Shown piece by piece: positions 11,295 through 19,411 of a stretch of DNA of 64,000 nt. Below the pieces are notes generated by a model. The model was not told the origin of the DNA, searched no databases, and was given only the letters and a program-made list of their open reading frames with translations. This stretch comes from Hansschlegelia zhihuaiae (GTDB taxonomy: Bacteria > Pseudomonadota > Alphaproteobacteria > Rhizobiales > Methylopilaceae): NCBI RefSeq assembly GCF_004103825.1, contig NZ_RYFI01000003.1, positions 214,226 through 278,225 of the forward strand, written 5' to 3'. The translations under genes were made by a program, and so were the position numbers. Position 1 is the first letter of the stretch, and every line of letters begins with the position of its first letter.

Positions 11295-11707
11295 GCCGTC
11301 GCTCCGCAGAGCAACCTCCCGGCGCAGAGCGCGGCCTCGGTCTCGGACAGCAGCCAGCCGTCCACCATGACGATCCGCCCCTCGGCGAAATCGAGCGCGC
11401 ACTGATCCTTGACGAGCGCCGCGCGGGACGTCGGGCAGGTCTCGCCCATGGCGGCGCGCGTGAAGGGCCGGCCGGCGAGCGACGACGCGAGCCGGGGCAG
11501 GTCCAAAGACATGTCGGACTGCGACAGCAGCGCCTCGCCGACCCGCCGCGACGCCTCGCCGTCCGGGGCGAGTTCGAGCAGCGAGAAGAAGTCCGGATGG
11601 TTGCGCGGCACGAAACGGCAGACCACGCGGCTCGCGCCATACGCGGCCCCCCCGAGGACGGCGAGACCGACGGAGCCGAGCAGCAGGCGGCGGGTGACGG
11701 CGGCCAT
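11291..11707 (-). CDS. Small exported protein with Tat-like signal, partner of the GMC oxidoreductase
   Basis: 138 residues, no firmly recognised domain. The N-terminus has TRRLLLGS followed by a hydrophobic stretch, consistent with a twin-arginine or ordinary signal. The C-terminal block DFAEGRIVMVDGWLLSETEA (about residues 107-126) looks conserved and functional. Several cysteines are present (about five). A strong GAGGAG site precedes the ATG at 11707. It lies 10 bases after the GMC oxidoreductase stop and overlaps the downstream acyltransferase start by 4 bases. Small Tat-type subunits accompany some GMC dehydrogenases (gluconate dehydrogenase subunit 3 type), so a chaperone or subunit role is a reasonable inference. 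Confidence 0.7.
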   Translation of the reverse strand: MAAVTRRLLLGSVGLAVLGGAAYGASRVVCRFVPRNHPDFFSLLELAPDGEASRRVGEALLSQSDMSLDLPRLASSLAGRPFTRAAMGETCPTSRAALVKDQCALDFAEGRIVMVDGWLLSETEAALCAGRLLCGATA

Positions 11708-11717
11708 CCTCTCCTCC

Positions 11718-13307
11718 TCAGGCGGTCGCCGCGAGCCGCTCGGCGAGACGGATCGCGAGCGCGACAATGGTGAGCGTCGGGTTGGCGCAGCCGCCGGTCG
11801 TGAAGACCGAGGACCCTCCGATATAAAGGTTCTCGACCGAATGCACGCGGCAGTTCGCGTCGACGACGCCCCGGCGCGGGTCGGAATGCATCCGGGTCGT
11901 GCCCATATGGTGATAGCCGGAGAACGCCATGTCGAGATCGGGCGTCTCGGCGATGCCGAGCTGCACGCGGCCGAGGCCCGCGGCGCCGATCGCCTGACCG
12001 ATCAGCTCATGGGTGCGACGCAGCCGCAGGAGGTCGTCGGCGCTCACCCGCCAATCGAGCGCGATGCGGTTCTGCCCGAAGCGGTCCTTGGCGTCGATCA
12101 GATAGACCCGGCTGTCCGGATTGGGCGCCTGCTCGGCGTCCTGCCTGAGCTTGAAGACATGCGCGGCCTCCGGCGGCGCGACGCGACGCGCGACCTGTCG
12201 GAAAACCCCGGTCGCGACCGAGCCGAGATCGTCGACCGCGTCGCAGTAATGCTCGGCCAGTCGGTCGGGCATATGACCGCGGCTGAATGCCTTCACCATG
12301 GAGGAGAACGCGATCCAGCCGTGGTTGCGATAGTCGGTGGAATAGATCTCATTCGCGTGCTGCGGCACCAGGAAAGCCGAGTTGGTGGTCAGCCGCTCGC
12401 GCTTCGTGAGTTCCGGCGTGAGCCTGAGGCCGAACTGGAGCTCGGCGCCGTCATAGATCTGGCTCTCCGAATAGAGCCGCGCGTCGACGCTGTCGGCGAG
12501 CAGCACCGTGGTGGCCTCGATCGTCATGTGGTCGGTGTAGTAGCGCCCGACGAGCCCGTGCTCGTTGCCGATCCCGGCCGGCCTCTGGGCCCGGGCGTTC
12601 AGCAGGATGCGAGCGTTCTCGATGCCGCCGCAGGCGAGGACGAAGGTCTTCGCCCGGACGGTGGCGACGTGGCCCTCAAGCGTCGAGACCGAAAGCGAGG
12701 AGACTGCGTTCGACCCCTCGGCGAGCCGCACGTCGGTCAGGTTGGCGTGCAGCCAGCAGTCGATCCGCGGCTCGGCCTCGACCGCTCCGTGGTATTTCTC
12801 GGCGAAGCGCGTCGGGGGGCTCTGCTGGAAGACGTCGGTGATCACCCGCGAAGGGTCGAGCGGCAGCGCCGGAAGCGGCACGATCCGGCGCCAATCCTCC
12901 CAGTCGTACCGATATGGCCCGAGGTCGAGATAGCCCTGGGCGCGCGCATAGAAGGGGTCGAGGTCGGCGCGCCGGATCGGCCAGCCGAACCCCCCGAGCC
13001 CCTCGCGCGGCTCGAAGTCGAGGGCGTCGAGCGGCGCGCACAATCCGGTCCAATGGCCCGAGGTGCCGCCGAACTGCCGGAGCCGCGAATTCGCCACGTC
13101 GATGTTGCGATGGCCCACGACCTCGCCGCGATAGAGGTCCTGCGTGTCGTCCTCATAGGCGTCGCCGCCGCCCTCGAGCAGCACGACGCGGCGACCCTTA
13201 CGGGCGAGTTCGAGCGCGATCGTCATCCCGGCCGGCCCGGTCCCGACCACGCAGACCTCGCCTTCGATCTCGGCGGGCGCGCCTCCGGTCCGCAGGTCCG
13301 AGATCAT
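11718..13307 (-). CDS. GMC-family FAD-dependent oxidoreductase
   Basis: 529 residues. The N-terminal Rossmann FAD motif is VCVVGTGPAGMTIALELARK (about residues 17-36), followed by an acidic residue at the end of the second strand. The C-terminal GMC domain holds GYHHMGTTRM with the catalytic-type His, then NLYIGGSSVFTTGGCANPT and LAIRLAERL. The family oxidises alcohols and sugars; this member has no signal peptide of its own. The ATG at 13307 overlaps the stop of the upstream acyltransferase (ATGA), so the four genes form one coupled operon. Possible substrates are sugar or polyol groups also acylated by the neighbours; this is inference. Confidence 0.88.
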   Translation of the reverse strand: MISDLRTGGAPAEIEGEVCVVGTGPAGMTIALELARKGRRVVLLEGGGDAYEDDTQDLYRGEVVGHRNIDVANSRLRQFGGTSGHWTGLCAPLDALDFEPREGLGGFGWPIRRADLDPFYARAQGYLDLGPYRYDWEDWRRIVPLPALPLDPSRVITDVFQQSPPTRFAEKYHGAVEAEPRIDCWLHANLTDVRLAEGSNAVSSLSVSTLEGHVATVRAKTFVLACGGIENARILLNARAQRPAGIGNEHGLVGRYYTDHMTIEATTVLLADSVDARLYSESQIYDGAELQFGLRLTPELTKRERLTTNSAFLVPQHANEIYSTDYRNHGWIAFSSMVKAFSRGHMPDRLAEHYCDAVDDLGSVATGVFRQVARRVAPPEAAHVFKLRQDAEQAPNPDSRVYLIDAKDRFGQNRIALDWRVSADDLLRLRRTHELIGQAIGAAGLGRVQLGIAETPDLDMAFSGYHHMGTTRMHSDPRRGVVDANCRVHSVENLYIGGSSVFTTGGCANPTLTIVALAIRLAERLAATA

Positions 13308-14446
13308 GCCGCGCCGCTCTTCTGAGCCGCGGACGCGCCTTGCCTTGGCCGCAGCAGCAGGTTCGCCACCACGCGCCGCCCCGGGCGCTCCACGACCACA
13401 TAGGCGATGTGCGAGCCGACAATCGTCGCCGCGATCGCGATCACGCCGAGGACAGCGCGCTCGCCGACGCTGGTCGCGAGGCCAAGCCGCTCGGCGAGCG
13501 CGAACACGACCTGCAGCGCGATCGCATGGATGAGGTAGAGCGCGTAGGAGAGCTCGCCGAGCCAGGCGAGCAGCCGCCCGCGCAGCAAGCCGGGCTCGGC
13601 CCATGTCCCCCGCGAGGCGAGCGCCGCGACCAGCACCACCATGGGCGGCCACAATGCGTCATAGCCGACGCCCAACGCGACCAGCCCCGCGCAGACCGCG
13701 AACACGCCGGCGACCGCCGCCGCATAGGCGCGCGGCGTCATGGACGTGAAGATCGGTTCGTCGTCGAACAGCCGCCGGAGCAGGATGCCGGCGAAGAAGG
13801 ACGGCGCGATCCTGAGCGCTCCGCCGTCGAAGGTGAGCGACACCAGCTCCTGCCGAAGCGCAAGCTCGCTGAACGCCGCGATCGCGACGAATCCCCCGAG
13901 GCCCGCGGCGATCCGCGCCACCGTTCCGCGCACGCGGTCAGCCAGCGCCAGGAACAACGGGATCGCGAGATAGGCGCACCATTCCGCGCTGACCGACCAG
14001 GACGGCCAGTTCCAGGCGAGGTCCGACGTCGCCCAGGTGGAGTGCATGAGCAGGGCCGTGACGAGGAAGGTCCACCAGTCGTGCGGATTGTCGGGCTCGA
14101 CGCCCATGAAGCGGCCCGCCGTCACCAGCAGCAACACCAGCAGCAGGGTGGCGAGGTGCAGCGGGTAGAGGCGGGCGAGCCGCCGCGCGAGGAAGCCGAA
14201 ATAGCTGAAGCGGCCCTCGCGCCAGGCCTCGTCATACATGTGCGCGAGCACGAAGCCGCTCAGCACGAAGAAGAAGTCCACGACGATGCGGGTGTACTCG
14301 ACCGCCGCGGGGAGCGTCGCATTGCCTTCGATCGTCTTGGCGTAGGTGTGGGCGAGCACGATCCACACCGCGGCCAGTCCGCGCGCGGAGACGAGCTCCG
14401 GCAGGAGCTGACCAGGCTTGAGCCTGTTGGTGGCGTCGACCGACAT
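13304..14446 (-). CDS. Acyltransferase 3 family membrane protein (first gene of operon)
   Basis: 380 residues with about ten membrane segments. The N-terminal block LVSARGLAAVWIVLAHTYAK and the VDFFFVLSGFVLAHMYDEAW block near residue 65 define acyltransferase 3 (PF01757). Near identity of many short blocks with the copy at 10176-11294 (VLSGFVLAH, WSVSAEW/WSVGAEW, LSYALYL/ISYALYL) shows they are paralogues. The ATG at 14446 starts the operon, followed with 4-base overlap by the GMC oxidoreductase. It likely transfers an acyl group to a cell-surface sugar or lipid. Confidence 0.85.
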   Translation of the reverse strand: MSVDATNRLKPGQLLPELVSARGLAAVWIVLAHTYAKTIEGNATLPAAVEYTRIVVDFFFVLSGFVLAHMYDEAWREGRFSYFGFLARRLARLYPLHLATLLLVLLLVTAGRFMGVEPDNPHDWWTFLVTALLMHSTWATSDLAWNWPSWSVSAEWCAYLAIPLFLALADRVRGTVARIAAGLGGFVAIAAFSELALRQELVSLTFDGGALRIAPSFFAGILLRRLFDDEPIFTSMTPRAYAAAVAGVFAVCAGLVALGVGYDALWPPMVVLVAALASRGTWAEPGLLRGRLLAWLGELSYALYLIHAIALQVVFALAERLGLATSVGERAVLGVIAIAATIVGSHIAYVVVERPGRRVVANLLLRPRQGASAAQKSGAA

Positions 14447-14594
14447 CGTCACGCTTTCGTCCCGCGCGCGGCGGCGTCGTTTCGGACCGGCGCGGCGTCG
14501 ATGATCGGATGAGGCTAAACCCAAGAGGCTTAAGGCGAGATTATGCCAACCGCAGAGCCGGCCGCGCCTTTATGACGGAAAAGGCGAACCGCGC

Positions 14595-14623
14595 TTGACG
14601 GACCGACCCGACGGGCGCATGAT
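14595..14623 (+). promoter_or_regulatory. Candidate sigma-70 promoter of a small transcript
   Basis: TTGACG (14595-14600) and CATGAT (14618-14623) are separated by exactly 17 bases on the plus strand. They lie in the gap between the divergent acyltransferase operon and the end of hflX, upstream of a good ribosome-binding site at 14645. The -10 is only a partial match. Confidence 0.35.
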
Positions 14624-14658
14624 TCAGAGGTCAACACAAAGTACGGAGGTCTAGAAAA

Positions 14659-14694
14659 ATGACTCCGCCGAAGCGTGTAGACTTACCGCGGTGA
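14659..14694 (+). CDS. Possible 11-codon peptide (leader or dual-function RNA)
   Basis: An ATG at 14659 is preceded by CGGAGG (14644-14649) at good spacing and opens an 11-codon frame reading MTPPKRVDLPR before TGA. Part of the SD is in the stem of the hairpin 14647-14684. Such short frames also arise by chance; there is no homology evidence. Confidence 0.25.
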   Translation: MTPPKRVDLPR

Positions 14695-14935
14695 CGCGCA
14701 TCCGGAGCGCGAATAGGCTGCGGCAGGATAACAATTGAAACTGGTTTTTGCCGAAGGTTTGCTTTTCGACTTCTTTAGTCAGCGCGCCGATGGATCGGAA
14801 CGGCGTCGTTGACTGATTGGATGAGGGGCGAAGACTTCGGAATAGATCGACGACGCGCAGGATCCACTATCAGCCGGAGCCACGCAAAGCGGGCCGGCCC
14901 AACCCAGAGCGGATCTGCCGCATCGACTTACTAGG

Positions 14936-14966
14936 AACGCCTCGCCGCCTGGTCGGCGGGGCGTTT
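14936..14966 (+). terminator. Hairpin terminator between the small-RNA region and hflX
   Basis: AACGCCTCGCCG (14936-14947) pairs with CGGCGGGGCGTT (14954-14965), with one U-G wobble in plus-strand RNA and a six-base loop, followed by TTT. In minus-strand RNA the wobble becomes an A-C mismatch and no U-run follows, so a plus-strand role is favoured, although it also lies downstream of hflX. Confidence 0.5.
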
Positions 14967-15018
14967 CCGCGTTTGGCCCTCGCCCGAGCAGCCACGAGCC
15001 GTGCGCGGCCGGCGCGCC

Positions 15019-16395
15019 TCATGCGCGGCGGCGCCGGTCCTCGGGCTCAGTCGCTTCCACCCTCGCGAAACGACGGCGGAGCCCTTCGATCCGCTCCGGC
15101 TCGACGCGCACAGTGAAGCGGACCGAACCTTCGGGCTCGACCATGCGGTCCATGACGTCGCCATGGCGGCGCAGCCAGTTCTCGCCGGCGCCGTCCGTCG
15201 CCTCGAGGATCACCACGACCGTCTCACGCGTGGCGGACAGCCGGTTCTCCACCGCTTCGAGCAGAGCTTCCTCGCCCTCCCCCGTGAGCGCGGACATGAC
15301 GACCGGCCTCGCGGCCTCCGCGCGCCGCGCGGCGGTCGCGGCGAGCGTCTGGCGAATTTCGGGATCGAGCCGATCCACCTTGTTCCAGACTTCGATGAGC
15401 CGCCCGTCGGTCTCGGGATCGATCCCGAGGTCGCGCAGCACCGAACGGACGTCGGAGCCTTGCGCCTCCGCGTCCTCGTGGCTGACGTCGCGGACATGCA
15501 GGATCACGTCGGCCTCCAGCACCTCCTCGAGCGTCGCCCGGAAGGCGGCGATCAGCTGCGTCGGAAGCTCCGAGATGAAGCCGACCGTGTCGGAGAGGAT
15601 GGCGTGCGCGCCATGCGGCAGCCGGATCTGCCGCAGCGTCGGGTCGAGCGTCGCGAACAGCATGTCGGCGGCCGTCACCTCGGCCCGGGTTAGGCGGTTG
15701 AACAGCGTCGACTTGCCGGCGTTGGTGTAGCCGACCAGCGCGACCACCGGATAGGGCACGCGCTTGCGGCCGGCCCGGTGCAGGCCGCGGGTGCGCTTCA
15801 CCTGCTCGAGCTCCCGCTCGATCTTCAGGATGCGCTCGCCGATGACCCGGCGGTCGGCCTCGATCTGGGTCTCGCCGGGGCCGCCAAGGAAGCCAAAGCC
15901 GCCGCGCTGGCGCTCGAGATGGGTCCAGGAGCGGACGAGGCGGCTCTTCTGCCAGGTGAGATGGGCGTGCTCGACCTGTAGCACGCCCTCCTTGGTGCGG
16001 GCGCGACGACCGAAGATCTCGAGAATCAGCCCCGTCCTGTCCAGGACCTTGGCCCCCAGCTCCTTTTCGAGGTTTCGCTGCTGGACGGGGGTCAGCGCCG
16101 CGTCCACCACCACGAGCTCGATCCCGGAGGCGCGCACGAGGTCGGCGAACTCGGCGACCTTGCCCTTGCCCAGGAAAGTCGCGGGGCGCACCTCGGACAG
16201 CGTCACGAGATGGCTTTCCGCGACGTCGAGGTCGATCGCTTCCGCGAGGCCGACGGCCTCCGTAAGCCGCGCCTCGGGCGGACGGCCGGAATCGTCGACC
16301 GCGCCCTTCCGCCCGAGCGTCGGCGTGACCACCATGGCCCGCGTCCGCGCCTTGCGGCGCCGGGTCGTCAGATCAGAATCCGCGTCCTGTCCCAA
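15019..16395 (-). CDS. hflX: Ribosome-associated GTPase HflX
   Basis: 458 residues. The N-terminal HflX domain (about 40-200) includes the [14 protein letters not shown] block and the [20 protein letters not shown] region with GGPGETQIE. The G domain has G1 [10 protein letters not shown]3 DTVGFI and NKVD (G4). HflX splits stalled or heat-damaged ribosomes. The reading starts with TTG at 16395, preceded by AGGAAC at proper spacing; an ATG about 20 codons in ([10 protein letters not shown]) is an alternative. It lies downstream of hfq, the usual alphaproteobacterial order; the mazG gene that often follows is not here. Confidence 0.95.
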   Translation of the reverse strand: MGQDADSDLTTRRRKARTRAMVVTPTLGRKGAVDDSGRPPEARLTEAVGLAEAIDLDVAESHLVTLSEVRPATFLGKGKVAEFADLVRASGIELVVVDAALTPVQQRNLEKELGAKVLDRTGLILEIFGRRARTKEGVLQVEHAHLTWQKSRLVRSWTHLERQRGGFGFLGGPGETQIEADRRVIGERILKIERELEQVKRTRGLHRAGRKRVPYPVVALVGYTNAGKSTLFNRLTRAEVTAADMLFATLDPTLRQIRLPHGAHAILSDTVGFISELPTQLIAAFRATLEEVLEADVILHVRDVSHEDAEAQGSDVRSVLRDLGIDPETDGRLIEVWNKVDRLDPEIRQTLAATAARRAEAARPVVMSALTGEGEEALLEAVENRLSATRETVVVILEATDGAGENWLRRHGDVMDRMVEPEGSVRFTVRVEPERIEGLRRRFARVEATEPEDRRRRA

Positions 16396-16439
16396 TCGCC
16401 GTTCCTGCTAGACGGCGCCCGGACCGCAGACGGCGGTCG

Positions 16440-16715
16440 TCACCGGCCGGCGCGCGCCGGGACGGCGACCTCGGCGTCCGCCTCCTCCGGCTCGAAGAGC
16501 TGGATCGGGTGGCCGGGCATCACCGTCGATATGGCGTGCTTGTAGACGAGTTGCGAGTGCCCGTCGCGTCTCAGCAGCACGCAGAAATTGTCGAACCACG
16601 TCACGACGCCCTGCAGCTTGACGCCGTTCACGAGGAAGATAGTCAGCGGGACCTTGTTCTTGCGAACGTTGTTGAGAAACGTGTCCTGCAGATTCTGGGT
16701 GCGCTCGGCGGCCAT
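16440..16715 (-). CDS. hfq: RNA chaperone Hfq
   Basis: 91 residues. Sm1 ([21 protein letters not shown], in part) and Sm2 (VYKHAISTV) motifs are intact, with the proximal-face residues in the QD...F and YKHA blocks. The short acidic tail is typical of alphaproteobacterial Hfq. The hexamer pairs small RNAs with mRNAs, notably nif and nutrient regulation in this group. It lies between dat and hflX; 250 bases upstream without a gene give room for its own promoter. Confidence 0.98.
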   Translation of the reverse strand: MAAERTQNLQDTFLNNVRKNKVPLTIFLVNGVKLQGVVTWFDNFCVLLRRDGHSQLVYKHAISTVMPGHPIQLFEPEEADAEVAVPARAGR

Positions 16716-16966
16716 CTTCTTGTTCTTTCATTTGAGCTCAACCGTTCGCCGCTTCGCCGCCGACGCGAGGCGAATGGAGCCTGTCTCGGGATTTTTTCCC
16801 GCCTGCCGCCCCGTCCCCGACGTCGACGCGCAGTCCGAACCGGCGTCGGGTCATATTAATGCTGCGGCGCCGGCTTTCCGCAAGGCCGCAGAGGTAGGAC
16901 TGTCAGCCTCAGGGGCGCCGCAGAGCCAATTTCGTTAGCCGTCATTCCCAGATCAGGACAGTGATT

Positions 16967-17830
16967 TCAAGCGGCGCCGTGGTCGGCGAACTCGTGGAAC
17001 CGCTTCCGAAGCTCGAGCGCGACCTTGCCGGGCGCGCCGTCGCCGACCTTCTCGCCGTCGATCGACACGACCGGCGTCACGATCGCGGTCGCGGCCGTCA
17101 TGAAGGCTTCACGAGCCGCCTTCGCCTCCGCGACCGTGAAGGGCCGTTCTTCGAGCCTGATCTGCAGGTCGCGCGCCATGTCCATGACGGTCGCGCGCGT
17201 CACGCCCTGAAGGATGCCGTGATCGGCCGGGCGCGTCACAAGCATGCCGTCTTCCGTCACGATCCAGGCGGTGGTCGAGCCGCCCTCGGTCACGTTTCCG
17301 TCGCGGTCGACATACCAGGCTTCGCGGGCGCCGGCCTCCCTGGCCTGCTGCTTGGCCAGCACGTTGGGCAGCAGCGCGACCGACTTGATGTCGACGCGCG
17401 GCCAGCGGTTCTCCGGCATGGTCACGACCTTGACGCCGGCGGCCGCTGCGGCCTCGGCCTTGGCCCGGTCGGCGGAGCGGGCCGTGACCACCACGGCGGG
17501 GCGCACGCTCTCGGCCGGGAAGTAGTGGTCGCGGCGCGCGACGCCGCGGGTGACCTGAAGATAGACGATGCCGTCCCGCACCCGGTTGCGCCTCACCGTC
17601 TCGCGCAGCACGACCTTGAGCGCGCTCTCGGCCATCGGCGCGCGGATCTTCAGCTCGCGCAGCGACCGCCAGAGCCGTGCGAGGTGGCGCGGCTCGTCGA
17701 TCAGCCGCCCGTCGCGCACCTCGCAGACCTCGTAGACGCCGTCGGCGAACTGGTAGCCGCGATCCTCGACATGGACGTGGGCGTCCGCGTGCGGGACGTA
17801 GCGGCCGTTGACATAGGCGATGCGGGACAT
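16967..17830 (-). CDS. dat: D-amino-acid aminotransferase (class IV PLP aminotransferase)
   Basis: 287 residues. The N-terminal YVNGRYVP and EDRGYQFADGVYEV blocks, catalytic Lys149 in RVDIKSVALLPN, and TEGGSTTAWIV plus the GILQGVTR phosphate-binding block define the D-alanine transaminase group of class IV. It interconverts D-alanine and 2-oxo acids, linked to peptidoglycan precursors. The ATG at 17830 (MSRIAYVNGRY) is chosen over an upstream start at 17881 that would read into an intergenic repeat. Its place between ntrX and hfq is conserved in Hyphomicrobiales. Confidence 0.9.
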   Translation of the reverse strand: MSRIAYVNGRYVPHADAHVHVEDRGYQFADGVYEVCEVRDGRLIDEPRHLARLWRSLRELKIRAPMAESALKVVLRETVRRNRVRDGIVYLQVTRGVARRDHYFPAESVRPAVVVTARSADRAKAEAAAAAGVKVVTMPENRWPRVDIKSVALLPNVLAKQQAREAGAREAWYVDRDGNVTEGGSTTAWIVTEDGMLVTRPADHGILQGVTRATVMDMARDLQIRLEERPFTVAEAKAAREAFMTAATAIVTPVVSIDGEKVGDGAPGKVALELRKRFHEFADHGAA

Positions 17831-17854
17831 TTGCGTTTCCGATTTCTCGACCTG

Positions 17855-17942
17855 CGTCATGGTCCGGCTTGACCGGACCATCCATGCCGAAGACGCGCTC
17901 GACTTCGCCGATGGGTCCTCCGGTCAAGCCGGAGGACGACGC
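17855..17942. repeat. Dispersed intergenic inverted-repeat element, copy 1
   Basis: Two hairpins, TGGTCCGG/CCGGACCA (17860-17880) and GTCCTCCGG/CCGGAGGAC (17915-17937), are also mutually complementary: CCGGCTTGACCGGA in the first is the reverse complement of TCCGGTCAAGCCGG in the second. GTCATG begins the element, ATCCAT and GATGG face each other in the middle and GACGACG ends it. Copies 2 and 3 in this window share that plan. It resembles the RIME-type mosaic elements of rhizobial genomes and lies between ntrX and dat, where it could also fold in the transcript. Confidence 0.75.
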
Positions 17943-18007
17943 CTCATTATGCGAAGGCGCGCTCACTACCGCTCATGCAAATTTCTGCGGCCCGCGATGC
18001 GTTTCGC

Positions 18008-19375
18008 TTATCCGATGCCGAGCGCCTTGAGCTTGCGGTGCAATGCCGAACGCTCCATGCCGATGAATTCGGCGGTGCGCGAGATGTTGCCGCCGAAGCG
18101 GCTGATCTGGGCGAGCAGATACTGCCGCTCGAAGATCTCGCGGGCGTCGCGCAGCGCGAGGCCCATCAGCTGCTCGCCGCCCGCCCCCGTGGGCGTCGGC
18201 GGCACCATTGTGCCGATCTCGGAGGGCAGCATCGACGCGGTCACCACCGCCTCCGGGTCGCCGCCCGCGAGAATCATCAGGCGCTCCACATTGTTGCGGA
18301 GCTGGCGGACATTGCCGGGCCAGTCATGGCTCTGCAGCACCGCCATGGCGTCCTCGCCGATCGTGCGCTTGGCGAGGCCGGTCGCGGACGAGATCTGGTC
18401 GAGGAAGAAGTCAATCAACTCCGGAATGTCCTCGCGCCGCTCGGAGAGCGCCGGCACCCGCACGGGCACGACGGCGAGGCGGTGGAACAGGTCCTCGCGG
18501 AACCGGCCGGCCGCGATCTCCTCCTCGAGATTGCGGGCGGACGACGAGATGATCCGCACGTCGACCTGGACCCGCGTGGTCCCTCCGACGCGCGTGAAGG
18601 TCTGCTCGACCAGCACGCGCAGGATGCGGTTCTGGGTCTCGCGCGGCATGTCGGCGACTTCGTCGATGAAGAGGGTGCCGCCATGAGCTTCCTCTAGCGC
18701 GCCGATCTTTCGCGAGCCGTTCTCCGCGCCCTCGACGCCGAACAGCTCCTCCTCCATTCGCTCGGGCGTGATGGCGGCGGCGTTGATCAGCACGAACGGC
18801 CCCTTGGCGCGCGCCGACTTGGCGTGGATGACGCGGGCCGCGAGCTCCTTGCCGGAGCCGGACGGCCCGGCGATCAGGATGCGGCTGTTGGTCGGCGCCA
18901 CGCGGTCGAGCGCGCCGCGCAGCTGGTTCATCACCGTCGACTTGCCGATGAAGCGCGTCGCGACGCCCGAGCCGCGCCGCAGATCCTTGATCTCGCGCTT
19001 CAGCTGGAAGGATTCGAGCGCCCGCTGGGCGATCAGCACCAGCCGATCGGCCTTGAACGGCTTTTCGATGAAGTCGTAGGCCCCGTTCTTGATGGCCGCG
19101 ACCGCGGTCTCGATGTTGCCGTGGCCCGAGATCATCACGATCGGGATCTCGGGATGGTCGCGGTGGATGATCTCCAGCAGCTCGAGCCCGTCGAGCTTCG
19201 AGCCCTGCAGCCAGATGTCGAGGAAGACGAGATGCGGCCGGCGCCTGGCGATCTCGGCCAGCGCGTCGTCGGAATTGCGCGCCGTGCGCGCGCCGTGGCC
19301 CTCGTCCTGCAGGATCCCGGCCACGAGCTCGCGGATGTCTGCTTCGTCGTCGACGATGAGGATGTCGGTGGCCAT
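18008..19375 (-). CDS. ntrX: NtrX, response regulator of the NtrYX system
   Basis: 455 residues. The receiver domain (about 1-120) has phospho-acceptor Asp53 and Lys in EKPFK. The AAA+ domain (about 135-370) has Walker A GPSGSGKE and Walker B GGTLFIDE. The Fis-type helix-turn-helix is at the C-terminus (NISRTAEFIGMERSALHRKL). The GAFTGA loop that contacts sigma-54 is absent: the position reads FGVEGAENGSRKIG. This is known for NtrX of several alphaproteobacteria and suggests it does not act as a classical sigma-54 activator. It lies 36 bases downstream of ntrY. Confidence 0.95.
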   Translation of the reverse strand: MATDILIVDDEADIRELVAGILQDEGHGARTARNSDDALAEIARRRPHLVFLDIWLQGSKLDGLELLEIIHRDHPEIPIVMISGHGNIETAVAAIKNGAYDFIEKPFKADRLVLIAQRALESFQLKREIKDLRRGSGVATRFIGKSTVMNQLRGALDRVAPTNSRILIAGPSGSGKELAARVIHAKSARAKGPFVLINAAAITPERMEEELFGVEGAENGSRKIGALEEAHGGTLFIDEVADMPRETQNRILRVLVEQTFTRVGGTTRVQVDVRIISSSARNLEEEIAAGRFREDLFHRLAVVPVRVPALSERREDIPELIDFFLDQISSATGLAKRTIGEDAMAVLQSHDWPGNVRQLRNNVERLMILAGGDPEAVVTASMLPSEIGTMVPPTPTGAGGEQLMGLALRDAREIFERQYLLAQISRFGGNISRTAEFIGMERSALHRKLKALGIG

Positions 19376-19411
19376 GTGGGTCTCGAAAAGCTCCGAATGA
19401 AGGTTGTGGCC

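Larger units (their letters stand above)
14630..14970 (+). ncRNA. Candidate structured small RNA / leader transcript
   Basis: A stretch of lower GC than its neighbours, with no normal-sized gene. On the plus strand it has a promoter candidate just upstream, a hairpin AGGTCTA/TAGACTT (14647-14684) that encloses a ribosome-binding site and ATG, an imperfect hairpin at 14777-14814 and a 12-bp hairpin ending in TTT (14936-14966). The last stem contains a U-G wobble that pairs only in the plus-strand RNA. No known RNA family is recognised. Coordinates are estimates. Confidence 0.35.

Noticed and set aside
14936..14966. Hairpin as the terminator of hflX
   Set aside because: In the minus-strand RNA the stem has an A-C mismatch and is not followed by a U-run, so it fits a plus-strand transcript better; some role for hflX is not excluded.
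14817..15116. 99-codon open frame on the plus strand beside hflX
   Set aside because: Arg/Pro-rich composition, runs into antisense of hflX, no ribosome-binding site; the region is better explained by RNA structure.
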